A stretch of DNA of 9,154 nucleotides from Chloroflexota bacterium (GTDB lineage Bacteria > Chloroflexota > Dehalococcoidia > SM23-28-2 > RBG-16-64-32): positions 1 through 9,154 of the forward strand of contig JADFRV010000088.1 of assembly GCA_022561095.1 (NCBI GenBank), in the 5' to 3' direction. This document shows, piece by piece, positions 1 to 5,269 of the stretch (position 1 is the first letter of the stretch; every line of letters begins with the position of its first letter). The notes under the pieces were generated by a model. The model searched no databases. It saw only the letters and a list, made by a program, of their open reading frames with translations, and had not been told where the DNA came from. The position numbers were made by a program, and so were the translations under genes.

Positions 1-700
1 CGTAGTCAGCCTCGGACAGCAGGTAGGTCAGGTCCGACGGAGGCAGGAGCTCGTCGACGTCGTCGAGGCCAGCCCCTTCGCCGGTTGACCGCCTCTGAGT
101 GGAGCGCCGGACGGCGAGGACGCGCATGCCGTGGGCCCTGGCGAACTTGGCCACGTAGCCGCCGATTGCGCCGAGCCCTACGATGCCAACGGTTTTGTCG
201 TAGAGTTCCTCGGCCAGGTAGGGGCGCCAAGTGCGCTCCGCCTGGGCGCGCATAGCTCGGGGCAGACCTTTGGCGAAGGCGAGCATCACCCCGATGACGT
301 ACTCGCCGATGGGTACAGCGTGTATGCCGCTTGCGGTGGTGAGGGTGACTTCTGATCGGGCCAGCTCACTGTCCAGCAGGCGGTCCAAGCCGGCGGAGGT
401 GAGCTGTACCCAGCGCAACCCGAGCGCGTCAGCGGTAATCCCTGCAGGGATTACCGGCGAGGTGAACAGCACCTCGGCCTCGGCGAGGATGCGCGCGAGG
501 TTCGCCTGCGCCTCCTCGTCCGTCTCCTCTTCCGGGCCGCGCTCCTCCGCGTAGGCGTACCAGACTGGCCTACCGCCGCGATAGACCCTCCGCTGCGCCC
601 ACGACAGCGGGATCACGTTCAGCCGCGGGCTCACCTCACGGATGGGGGCGACGAGCTCCTGGCGGAGGCCGAGGCTGAGGACGACGTTCACATCGCTCAT
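1..700 (-). CDS. D-isomer-specific 2-hydroxyacid dehydrogenase (3' end cut by window edge)
   Basis: Reads from ATG at 700 to the left edge as 233 uninterrupted residues; the C-terminal part (rest of the Rossmann domain, second catalytic segment and active-site His) lies outside. Family members reduce 2-keto acids to D-2-hydroxy acids, or the reverse, with NAD(P)H in the cytosol. Visible are an N-terminal substrate domain, the family segment VQLTSAGLDRLL (98-109), GIHAVPIGEYVIG (125-137), and the dinucleotide motif GLGAIG (175-180). The residue after the second beta strand is Arg (VLAVRRS, 194-200) rather than the acidic residue typical of NAD-specific enzymes, so I infer NADP(H) preference. 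The substrate cannot be told. A TATAAT box lies 12 bases before the ATG. A 24-bp perfect palindrome lies inside the gene. It is divergent from the HExxH protein. Confidence 0.9.
   Translation of the reverse strand, partial: MSDVNVVLSLGLRQELVAPIREVSPRLNVIPLSWAQRRVYRGGRPVWYAYAEERGPEEETDEEAQANLARILAEAEVLFTSPVIPAGITADALGLRWVQLTSAGLDRLLDSELARSEVTLTTASGIHAVPIGEYVIGVMLAFAKGLPRAMRAQAERTWRPYLAEELYDKTVGIVGLGAIGGYVAKFARAHGMRVLAVRRSTQRRSTGEGAGLDDVDELLPPSDLTYLLSEADY
433..456. repeat. Perfect 24-bp palindrome inside the dehydrogenase gene
   Basis: The half-site CGGTAATCCCTG is followed immediately by its exact reverse complement, with no spacer and no mismatch; the symmetry ends at the next base on each side. 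It encodes the segment VIPAGIT of the dehydrogenase, in a poorly conserved stretch before the conserved VQLTSAG motif. It could be a protein-binding dyad or a small inserted repeat. The function is unknown. Confidence 0.85.
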
Positions 701-712
701 GGGACTCCCCGC

Positions 713-718
713 ATTATA
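713..718 (-). promoter_or_regulatory. -10 box of the dehydrogenase promoter
   Basis: Minus-strand TATAAT, a perfect consensus match, ends 12 bases before the ATG at 700. A start site 6-7 bases downstream would leave a leader of only about 6 bases, too short for a normal ribosome binding site. No good -35 box was found; the best is TTCTCT at spacing 18 (3 of 6 matches). Confidence 0.55.
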
Positions 719-787
719 TCGGGAATGGGCGGCTGAAGAGAACGGCATAACAATTCGGCCGCATGGCTTGTTGAATACTCGCGAGTC

Positions 788-802
788 TTAACCGTTCGTT
801 AA
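788..802. repeat. Small inverted repeat TTAAC-N5-GTTAA
   Basis: Two 5-bp arms, TTAAC at 788-792 and GTTAA at 798-802, are separated by five bases. They sit about 18 bases upstream of the putative -35 box of the HExxH protein gene, in an AT-richer part of the 215-bp divergent intergenic region. This could be an activator or repressor site, but arms this short can occur by chance. Confidence 0.25.
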
Positions 803-819
803 CTGACGTTTAGGTTCGG

Positions 820-848
820 TTGTCATAAGTTGTAATTGGAGGTAGTAT
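820..848 (+). promoter_or_regulatory. Promoter of the anchored HExxH protein gene
   Basis: TTGTCA (820-825, 5 of 6 to TTGACA), a 17-bp spacer, then TAGTAT (843-848, 4 of 6 to TATAAT). The predicted start near 855 gives a leader of about 60 bases that carries a Shine-Dalgarno site. The -10 box is exactly the six-base centre of an inverted repeat, GGAGG (838-842) and CCTCC (849-853), so a dyad-binding regulator or strand extrusion could act directly on promoter melting. Confidence 0.55.
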
Positions 849-900
849 CCTCCACCCGCTCCTAGATGAAATGCGGCTCTCCAGATGTGGCGAGCCCAAA

Positions 901-907
901 AGGGAGG
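901..907 (+). promoter_or_regulatory. Shine-Dalgarno site that fixes the HExxH protein start
   Basis: AGGGAGG lies 8 bases before ATG at 916. The earlier in-frame ATG at 871 has no such site, so I place the start at 916. Confidence 0.75.
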
Positions 908-915
908 AACACTCT

Positions 916-1932
916 ATGGCCGGGGACCTGCACCCCACCTGGCACGGAGAAAGCGATGACGTTGGCCCCAATGACGGGGTCGCACGACGGAGGCGCTTCC
1001 CTTCGCGCGTATTCTTGGTCGGCATGGGGGCGGCTGTCATGTTCGCCATCTTCCTGGCCGCGATGGGCGCCATCGCCGCCGGGTCCCCTTCCGAAGACCT
1101 GGCGCCTCTTCCGGCTGAATCGCCGGAGGCAGAGGCTACCTCTTCCATCGTAAAGAACCCGACGACCATCGCCAGCTCTTGGTCAGCGGGGCCTACGCCT
1201 GTGTCGCCTGCTCCCGCGCCCCCGGCCGCCTCCGATGCGGTTCGCCTGGCCGGAGAGGCGGACGAGGCCTACGGCGTGCGCATTGTCGTGGATGGCCAGG
1301 ACTGGGGCGCCGACGATGCGGCACAGACGGCCAACGTGCAGGCGGTCATCAGCGCTATCGATCGTCTTCCGGCCACGGTGATCTCTGCAGTAGTCGCTCA
1401 TGTCAACGGGCCCTTGACGTTCGTCTCTAACGACCAGGGCAGTACGCTGGACGGCTGGCAGCCCTACGGCGGCCAGCCGATGACCTACTACACCAACTCC
1501 GACCAGAGCATAGCCGGCTACCAGGCCAGCAACCAGGTGGTGCTCAGCGTCGGCGCCACCAGCATGTCCATCGGACACGAGATATTCCACGCCTACCAGT
1601 TCCGTAGTGTGGGCCCGGACCAGTATGCTCTGGCCCTGCTCCAGCCGGAGGTGCGGTCATTTATGGAGGCCGTTGGCTGGAGGCAGACCGGCAGCGACGA
1701 GGAGATCCGTCAGACAGTCAACCAACCGTGGTCGGAGCTGGACTCTCTCTACGTCTACGAAGGGCGAGCTCTCACCTACTCCTCGACAAACGGGGCGACC
1801 AGCACTATCAGCGCCGCCAACCCCGCTGAGGCGTTCGCCATCGCCGGATCCTTCTACTACACGCGGCCGTCGTGGATGGCGTTGCCGGACTGGCCCGAGT
1901 ACTGGTCCTGGTTCCAGGCGAACGTGGGCTAG
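916..1932 (+). CDS. Membrane-anchored putative zinc metallopeptidase (HExxH)
   Basis: 338 residues from ATG 916. A basic stretch (RRRR, 24-27) precedes a hydrophobic segment at about 31-56, then a Pro/Ala/Ser-rich linker (57-118) of the kind that holds an outer domain away from the membrane. This suggests a type II anchored or secreted protein. The outer domain contains HEIFH (221-225), the zinc-binding pattern in which Glu222 would be the catalytic base. Downstream, NPAEAFA (302-308) resembles the Glu-containing helix that gives the third zinc ligand in lethal-factor-like and other gluzincins, making Glu305 the candidate; this is inference. I do not recognise a named family, and activity is unproven. 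The gene is divergent from the dehydrogenase and ends in a 4-base stop-codon overlap with the convergent phosphoesterase. Confidence 0.8.
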   Translation: MAGDLHPTWHGESDDVGPNDGVARRRRFPSRVFLVGMGAAVMFAIFLAAMGAIAAGSPSEDLAPLPAESPEAEATSSIVKNPTTIASSWSAGPTPVSPAPAPPAASDAVRLAGEADEAYGVRIVVDGQDWGADDAAQTANVQAVISAIDRLPATVISAVVAHVNGPLTFVSNDQGSTLDGWQPYGGQPMTYYTNSDQSIAGYQASNQVVLSVGATSMSIGHEIFHAYQFRSVGPDQYALALLQPEVRSFMEAVGWRQTGSDEEIRQTVNQPWSELDSLYVYEGRALTYSSTNGATSTISAANPAEAFAIAGSFYYTRPSWMALPDWPEYWSWFQANVG

Positions 1933-2702
1933 CGCCCGACGGCCAGACGGTTGATCAGCCAGCGGGGCAGGGCCGCCGCCTCCATCAGCTTCTGCGTCGC
2001 CGGTATGTCGTACTCCAGGCGATGTAGCGAGACTGTGCCCGATTCAGTGTCATAGGCGGCGTAGGCAGCGCGAGGATCGCCGTCGCGGGGCTGGCCGACG
2101 CTGCCGGGGTTGATGACCACCCTACGCTGGCGGTCTAGCTGCGCGCGGGCGCCGTCCTCCAGGTGGTACATCTCGCAACCCTGAGGATACTCTTCGCCCT
2201 CGCGGACTAGCATTGGCATGTGCGTATGGCCGACGAGGCTGAACGGCGTTCGCTGCCGCTCCAGGTGGGCCGTGGCCGCCTCGTAAGTGGAGAGGTACTC
2301 CCAGATGGGCCAGCGCAGGCTGCCGTGTACGAGGGTGAACTCGGCCTCGGCGGGTGGCGCTTCCCGGCCTGGGGTGGCATGAGTGACCTCCGGCAAGGCG
2401 TCCAGGTAGGCGGCGTCGTCCTCGGTGATCTGGTCGCGCGTCCAGAGGGCGGCCTTGGCGGCGTCCGGGTTGAACTCCTCCGTCCCTATCTTCCCGGTGG
2501 CCGCGCGGTCGTGGTTGCCGGCCACGAGCTTCGCGCCGGCGTCCCTGAGGCGGGAGATGCACTCCGAAGGCTGGGGGCCGTAGCCGACAGTATCTCCCAG
2601 GCACCAGAGGCCATCGGTGGCGCCCTGGGCCTCGGCGTGGCGCAGCACCGCCTCCAGGGCGGCGAGGTTGGCGTGGACGTCCGAGATGATGGCGATGCGC
2701 AT
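1929..2702 (-). CDS. Calcineurin-like metallophosphoesterase (YfcE/MJ0936-type)
   Basis: 257 residues. All the metal-binding blocks of the family are present: SDVH (D8, H10), GDTVGYG (D37), GNHD (N63, H64), VHGS (H126) and GHTH (H159, H161). The C-terminal NPGSVGQPRDGDPRAAY (198-214) is the signature of the single-domain Metallophos_2 group. These are cytosolic phosphodiesterases or phosphatases that use two metal ions; the natural substrate cannot be read from sequence. The start is ATG 2702 because MRIAIISDVH is the usual N-terminus. No Shine-Dalgarno site is evident; TATACC on the minus strand (2720-2715) is a weak -10 candidate 12 bases upstream, the same spacing as for the dehydrogenase. 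The last codons overlap the convergent HExxH gene through CTAG at 1929-1932. Confidence 0.92.
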   Translation of the reverse strand: MRIAIISDVHANLAALEAVLRHAEAQGATDGLWCLGDTVGYGPQPSECISRLRDAGAKLVAGNHDRAATGKIGTEEFNPDAAKAALWTRDQITEDDAAYLDALPEVTHATPGREAPPAEAEFTLVHGSLRWPIWEYLSTYEAATAHLERQRTPFSLVGHTHMPMLVREGEEYPQGCEMYHLEDGARAQLDRQRRVVINPGSVGQPRDGDPRAAYAAYDTESGTVSLHRLEYDIPATQKLMEAAALPRWLINRLAVGR

Positions 2703-2815
2703 CTATGCGCCGATGGTATATCGGAAGGTGGAGGGCGTCCAGGGTGAGCGCTCTGGGTGCGGGCGGCTTGGGACGCTAGCCCTCCCACCGTCAACGCACC
2801 GCGAACGGTCTCATG

Positions 2816-3121
2816 TCAGCCCTGGGATTCAGCAGCGGAAACCACCGTCTGCAGGAGGTCGTTCTGCTTGCGCAGTAGCTTGTTCTGTTCTCGGAGCAGG
2901 GCGACTAGCTCGTCGTTCTGTTCCTGCATCCGGCGAATGCCTGACGTCATGACCTTGGGAGGCGAGTCCTCCGGCATGGCATCCATGCACTTCTCCATCA
3001 TAGTTGCAGGCATCTGTACTATATCCTCCCGCAACTGAGCACGTCGCTCAGCAGGAACGAGGCGACGAATCAGGACCGCGGCGCCAAACGTGGTGGCGGT
3101 CAGAAACAGGAGCTTCTTCAT
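2816..3121 (-). CDS. Small membrane-anchored coiled-coil protein
   Basis: 101 residues, no named family recognised. MKK plus a hydrophobic stretch (about 4-18) and the following RR form a single N-terminal membrane anchor with positive residues on both sides. A middle part (about 35-58, QMPATMMEKCMDAMPEDSPPK) is followed by a C-terminal helix (60-95) in which QN recurs at 68-69, 79-80 and 86-87 among leucines, a pattern expected of a coiled coil that oligomerises or binds a partner. I recall similar short proteins with a PEDSPPK-like segment from uncultivated Chloroflexota, but cannot check this. The start is supported by AAGGAGG (minus strand, 3132-3126), four bases before the ATG. The start codon is preceded by its own promoter. 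Confidence 0.8.
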   Translation of the reverse strand: MKKLLFLTATTFGAAVLIRRLVPAERRAQLREDIVQMPATMMEKCMDAMPEDSPPKVMTSGIRRMQEQNDELVALLREQNKLLRKQNDLLQTVVSAAESQG

Positions 3122-3157
3122 GATTCCTCCTTGCAGTGGCGGACTCTAGGCCTTCAC

Positions 3158-3163
3158 ATTGTA
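3158..3163 (-). promoter_or_regulatory. -10 box for the coiled-coil protein gene
   Basis: Minus-strand TACAAT (5 of 6 to TATAAT), with a poor -35 TTTCGA at 3185-3180 and a 16-bp spacer. The predicted start near 3151 leaves a leader of about 30 bases that includes the AAGGAGG site, so this gene has a conventional leader, unlike several neighbours. Confidence 0.45.
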
Positions 3164-3183
3164 CAGCCGAACGGGGTTATCGA

Positions 3184-3199
3184 AACCTCGCGAGAGGTT
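3184..3199 (-). terminator. Possible weak terminator hairpin of the P-loop protein gene
   Basis: On the minus strand AACCTC-TCGC-GAGGTT forms a 6-bp stem with a 4-base loop. It begins inside the stop codon of the P-loop gene and is followed by only a three-base T run. It could end transcription before the coiled-coil gene's promoter, but the T run is too short to be convincing. Confidence 0.3.
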
Positions 3200-3768
3200 C
3201 ATCGCCCCTCGGAATGTGTAGCCAGCGACGCGAGCAGCTGGTCCACCTCACGCATCGAGTACAGTTCGACCACCGTAGCGCGATGCGGAATCTCTTTCAG
3301 CGCCTGTCTGGCGTTCCTGAAGTGTGCCCTCCAGTGGCTGATTCCCCATAGCAGTATAGAGTCTCTGCTCAGGAAGGTCTGCCGGAACGATTCTCGGTTT
3401 GTCTCCCAGAGCAGCTCCTTGGTCCAAAATCTGGTGATGGTCCGCTTAAGAAGCCGCCAGTACACCACACGGAAGGGGAGCCTGAGCCAGACCACAGTCT
3501 CGGCCAGAGGCAGGATGAGGTCACGCGCGATGCCGTAGTTGCCGTCGCAGACCCAGCCACCATCGTGGCGGCCGAGTGCTTCGAGGATCTTCGCCCGAAA
3601 CTCGTCCTCGGGCGTAGGTTGCCAGTTGGGACGGTGGAAGAGGGCGTCCAGCTCGACAACGGGCAGGCTTAGGGCTGCCCCAATCTGGCGGGCGACAGTG
3701 CTCTTCCCGGAGCCCGACGGTCCATAGACGACGATGCGTCGCCCGATGCGGCTAGCGTCTCCGGTCAC
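3199..3768 (-). CDS. P-loop NTPase, adenylate-kinase-like / FlaR 'topology modulation' family
   Basis: 189 residues from GTG 3768. Walker A GPSGSGKST is at 16-24. Then come VELDALFHRPNW (38-49), WVCDGNYG (72-79) and ETVVWLRLPFRVV (90-102), the three blocks that mark the small P-loop proteins often annotated as DNA topology modulation protein FlaR or adenylate-kinase-like. The fold is that of a nucleoside or nucleotide kinase, and the Arg-rich middle (R105-R139) would be the lid. The true substrate is unknown even in the family, so the common name should not be taken as function. The gene lies 53 bases downstream of the cyclase gene on the same strand and may be cotranscribed. No Shine-Dalgarno site precedes the GTG, but a 13-codon ORF ends on it in a GTGA overlap. 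Confidence 0.82.
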   Translation of the reverse strand: MTGDASRIGRRIVVYGPSGSGKSTVARQIGAALSLPVVELDALFHRPNWQPTPEDEFRAKILEALGRHDGGWVCDGNYGIARDLILPLAETVVWLRLPFRVVYWRLLKRTITRFWTKELLWETNRESFRQTFLSRDSILLWGISHWRAHFRNARQALKEIPHRATVVELYSMREVDQLLASLATHSEGR

Positions 3769-3806
3769 TGGAGGAGGCGTTTGGTGGGGGCTGGTGAGAC
3801 GATCAT
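3765..3806 (-). other. Candidate 13-codon upstream ORF coupled to the P-loop gene
   Basis: ATG at 3806 opens a reading frame for MIVSPAPTKRLLQ that stops with TGA at 3767-3765. The GTG start of the P-loop gene is 3768-3766, so the two share GTGA, the same coupling geometry as thiL-tsaE. As the GTG has no Shine-Dalgarno site of its own, a leader ORF could deliver ribosomes to it. There is no conservation evidence, and chance is possible. Confidence 0.3.
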
Positions 3807-3821
3807 ACTCTCAATGCAGAG

Positions 3822-5195
3822 CTAGCTCTCCCGCCAACTCAGCTCGAACAGCCGCACTGGGTCCTCGAAGCCGCGCAGCTCCGTCTCGCCCAGGTCAGCG
3901 AACATGAACTGTTTCCCCGCCGCCAGCTCCCTGACGACGATGGGGGCGAGAATCTGACCCGCCTCAGCGTGTCCGCATATCCGTGCCGCCAGGTTGACAG
4001 CCGTACCGAACAGGTCGTCGTCCTCCGCTATCGGCTCACCGGCGTTGAGGCCAACGCGAATCCTTATCTCTTCCCCTCGCCCTTCGACAGGCTCAGGACG
4101 AACGGAGTTGCGCTCCGCGAACGCCCTCTGCATGGCGATAGCGCAGTGCAGTGCCTTGGTGGCGGAGGAGAACGAGGCCATGAAGCCGTCGCCCATGGTC
4201 TTCACCTCGGAGCCGCCGTGGGCCTTCAGCGCCTCCCGCACCATGCGCTCGTGCTCCCGTAGCAGCTCCCGCGCTTTGGCGTCACCGAGGCGCTGGGTGA
4301 GAGCGGTAGAGCCCTCGACGTCGGTGAAGAGGATGGTAAAGGTCTCGGCGGTGCCGGAGGGGAGGGTCGACTTCGACTCTTCGCGTGCTGCTACTGGGGC
4401 ATCGCCGAGGAACTCTTCGATCACCTTCAGCGCGTGTTCGTCTTCCCAGTACACGAGCGGGCTGTCTGGCAGACGCACAAGCTGAGCGTTACGAACGCCG
4501 GATGCCACGAGCTGTAAGGATTCGGGACTGCCAGCCCGGCCCGACAATACGAGCGTCTGAGCCTCAATCTCTGAGAGGTAAGGAGTGATGTCCCACTCAC
4601 CAATTACCTCTAGAAAGCGGACGAACAGCTCCTGGGTCATACTCTCGCGGACGAACGAGGCATACTCGCCGGCTCGCTGTCCTCCCGACCAGCCCATGGT
4701 CATTTGTGCCCAGGCCTCCGTGAAGACCTTCCAATCCTTCGATGCTAGCGACACGACTGTTCCCATCTGCGCCTGGTGGAAGTCAGGCCCGTTGATAGGC
4801 ACCCAGAAGATCAGCTGATCGACAAGCTGCCGATGTTGGGCTGCAAATGCCGCAGCCTTCATGCAATTTCCTGTCAGGCCCAAGACGTTCACATGCTCGA
4901 AATCGAGACTCTTGCAGACGGCGTCCATATCGATCGCGTGATGGTGGGGGCTTATGGTATTCTCTTGAATCTGGCGCTGGGACATGCCTTCTCCCCTATT
5001 GTCGAACCGCACGATCGTCCGGCTCTCCGCGAGGTGCCGATACCAGGCAAAGAGACTCGCATCCTGGCACTCCAACGCTATGTGGCCGAATCCCAGTGGA
5101 GCAGTGATCAATAGCGGCGTGCCACCCTTGCCCATCGTCCAGTACGCGATGCTCACGCCATCCTCCGTTGTCGCGTACTGGATGCGCGGCTCCAT
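3822..5195 (-). CDS. Pseudo alpha/beta-hydrolase fused to class III adenylate cyclase
   Basis: 457 residues from ATG 5195. Residues 1-265 have the alpha/beta-hydrolase fold (MEPRIQYATTEDGVSIAYW, FDNRGEGMS 64-72, EEFL). The nucleophile elbow reads GLTGN (106-110) instead of GxSxG. The usual acid position (LVLSGRAGS, 215-223) and the usual His position (RLPDSPLVYW, 241-250) also lack Asp and His. Residues 286-457 are a class III cyclase domain: metal ligands D292 (FTDVEGST) and D336 (KTMGDGF), adenine-reading K332 and D394 (DLFG), transition-state N401 and R405 (NLAAR), all intact. I infer an active cytosolic adenylate cyclase with a sensor-like pseudo-hydrolase. An 8-residue repeat-derived insert, VRPEPVEG, is at 365-372. 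In-frame ATGs at 5255 and 5216 lie upstream of the -10 box, so I reject them. Confidence 0.88.
   Translation of the reverse strand: MEPRIQYATTEDGVSIAYWTMGKGGTPLLITAPLGFGHIALECQDASLFAWYRHLAESRTIVRFDNRGEGMSQRQIQENTISPHHHAIDMDAVCKSLDFEHVNVLGLTGNCMKAAAFAAQHRQLVDQLIFWVPINGPDFHQAQMGTVVSLASKDWKVFTEAWAQMTMGWSGGQRAGEYASFVRESMTQELFVRFLEVIGEWDITPYLSEIEAQTLVLSGRAGSPESLQLVASGVRNAQLVRLPDSPLVYWEDEHALKVIEEFLGDAPVAAREESKSTLPSGTAETFTILFTDVEGSTALTQRLGDAKARELLREHERMVREALKAHGGSEVKTMGDGFMASFSSATKALHCAIAMQRAFAERNSVRPEPVEGRGEEIRIRVGLNAGEPIAEDDDLFGTAVNLAARICGHAEAGQILAPIVVRELAAGKQFMFADLGETELRGFEDPVRLFELSWRES
4080..4103 (-). repeat. Dispersed-repeat copy inside the cyclase gene (VRPEPVEG)
   Basis: A 24-bp segment that reads on the minus strand as GTTCGTCCTGAGC then CTGTCGAAGGG. 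It adds exactly eight codons between the helix ending RAFAERNS and the strand EEIRIRVGLN of the cyclase domain, a loop where insertion is tolerated. From memory, the CCTGAGC...CGAAGGG family is dispersed in many bacterial genomes and recurs in proteins as VRPEPVEG, FDRLRT or ALSEAEG depending on frame. A second, diverged copy is in tsaE. Confidence 0.75.
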
Positions 5196-5204
5196 GGTGG
5201 GAGT

Positions 5205-5210
5205 ATTGTA
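5205..5210 (-). promoter_or_regulatory. -10 box of the cyclase promoter (near-leaderless)
   Basis: Minus-strand TACAAT ends 9 bases before ATG 5195, so the mRNA should begin about 2-3 bases before the start codon. The candidate -35, TACGCA at 5233-5228 with a 17-bp spacer, matches at 3 of 6 positions. It is back to back with the thiL promoter in a 74-bp divergent region. Confidence 0.55.
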
Positions 5211-5235
5211 CGCCATCCGCGCCGAGATGCGTAGA

Positions 5236-5263
5236 TGGTCACAGAGCGGCGGCACCGTATAAT
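5236..5263 (+). promoter_or_regulatory. thiL promoter, predicted leaderless
   Basis: TGGTCA (5236-5241, 4 of 6 to TTGACA), a 16-bp spacer and a perfect TATAAT (5258-5263). Only six bases separate the -10 box from the GTG start at 5270, so transcription should start on or next to the start codon itself. There is no room for a Shine-Dalgarno site. Confidence 0.7.
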
Positions 5264-5269
5264 GGGGCC

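Noticed and set aside
2220..2747. 175-codon plus-strand open frame opposite the phosphoesterase
   Set aside because: It is Gly/Val/Arg-rich with no recognisable domain, and the opposite strand encodes a complete metallophosphoesterase.
2703..2815. Small gene or terminator between the coiled-coil and phosphoesterase genes
   Set aside because: There is only a short ACCGT/ACGGT pairing with a long loop and no coding frame with a ribosome site. TTGACG on the minus strand has no matching -10 box.
3818..3829. 12-bp palindrome AGAGCTAGCTCT at the cyclase stop codon
   Set aside because: It is perfect but short, with no loop and no T run, so it is not a terminator. Palindromes of this length turn up by chance.
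5196..5255. Longer cyclase N-terminus from ATG 5255 or 5216
   Set aside because: The extra residues do not resemble the family, and the TACAAT box at 5210-5205 would fall inside the coding region. MEPRIQY at 5195 is a typical start.
5168..5269. Longer ThiL from ATG 5168
   Set aside because: The extension overlaps the divergent cyclase start and contains the thiL -10 box. The family N-terminus begins at GTG 5270.
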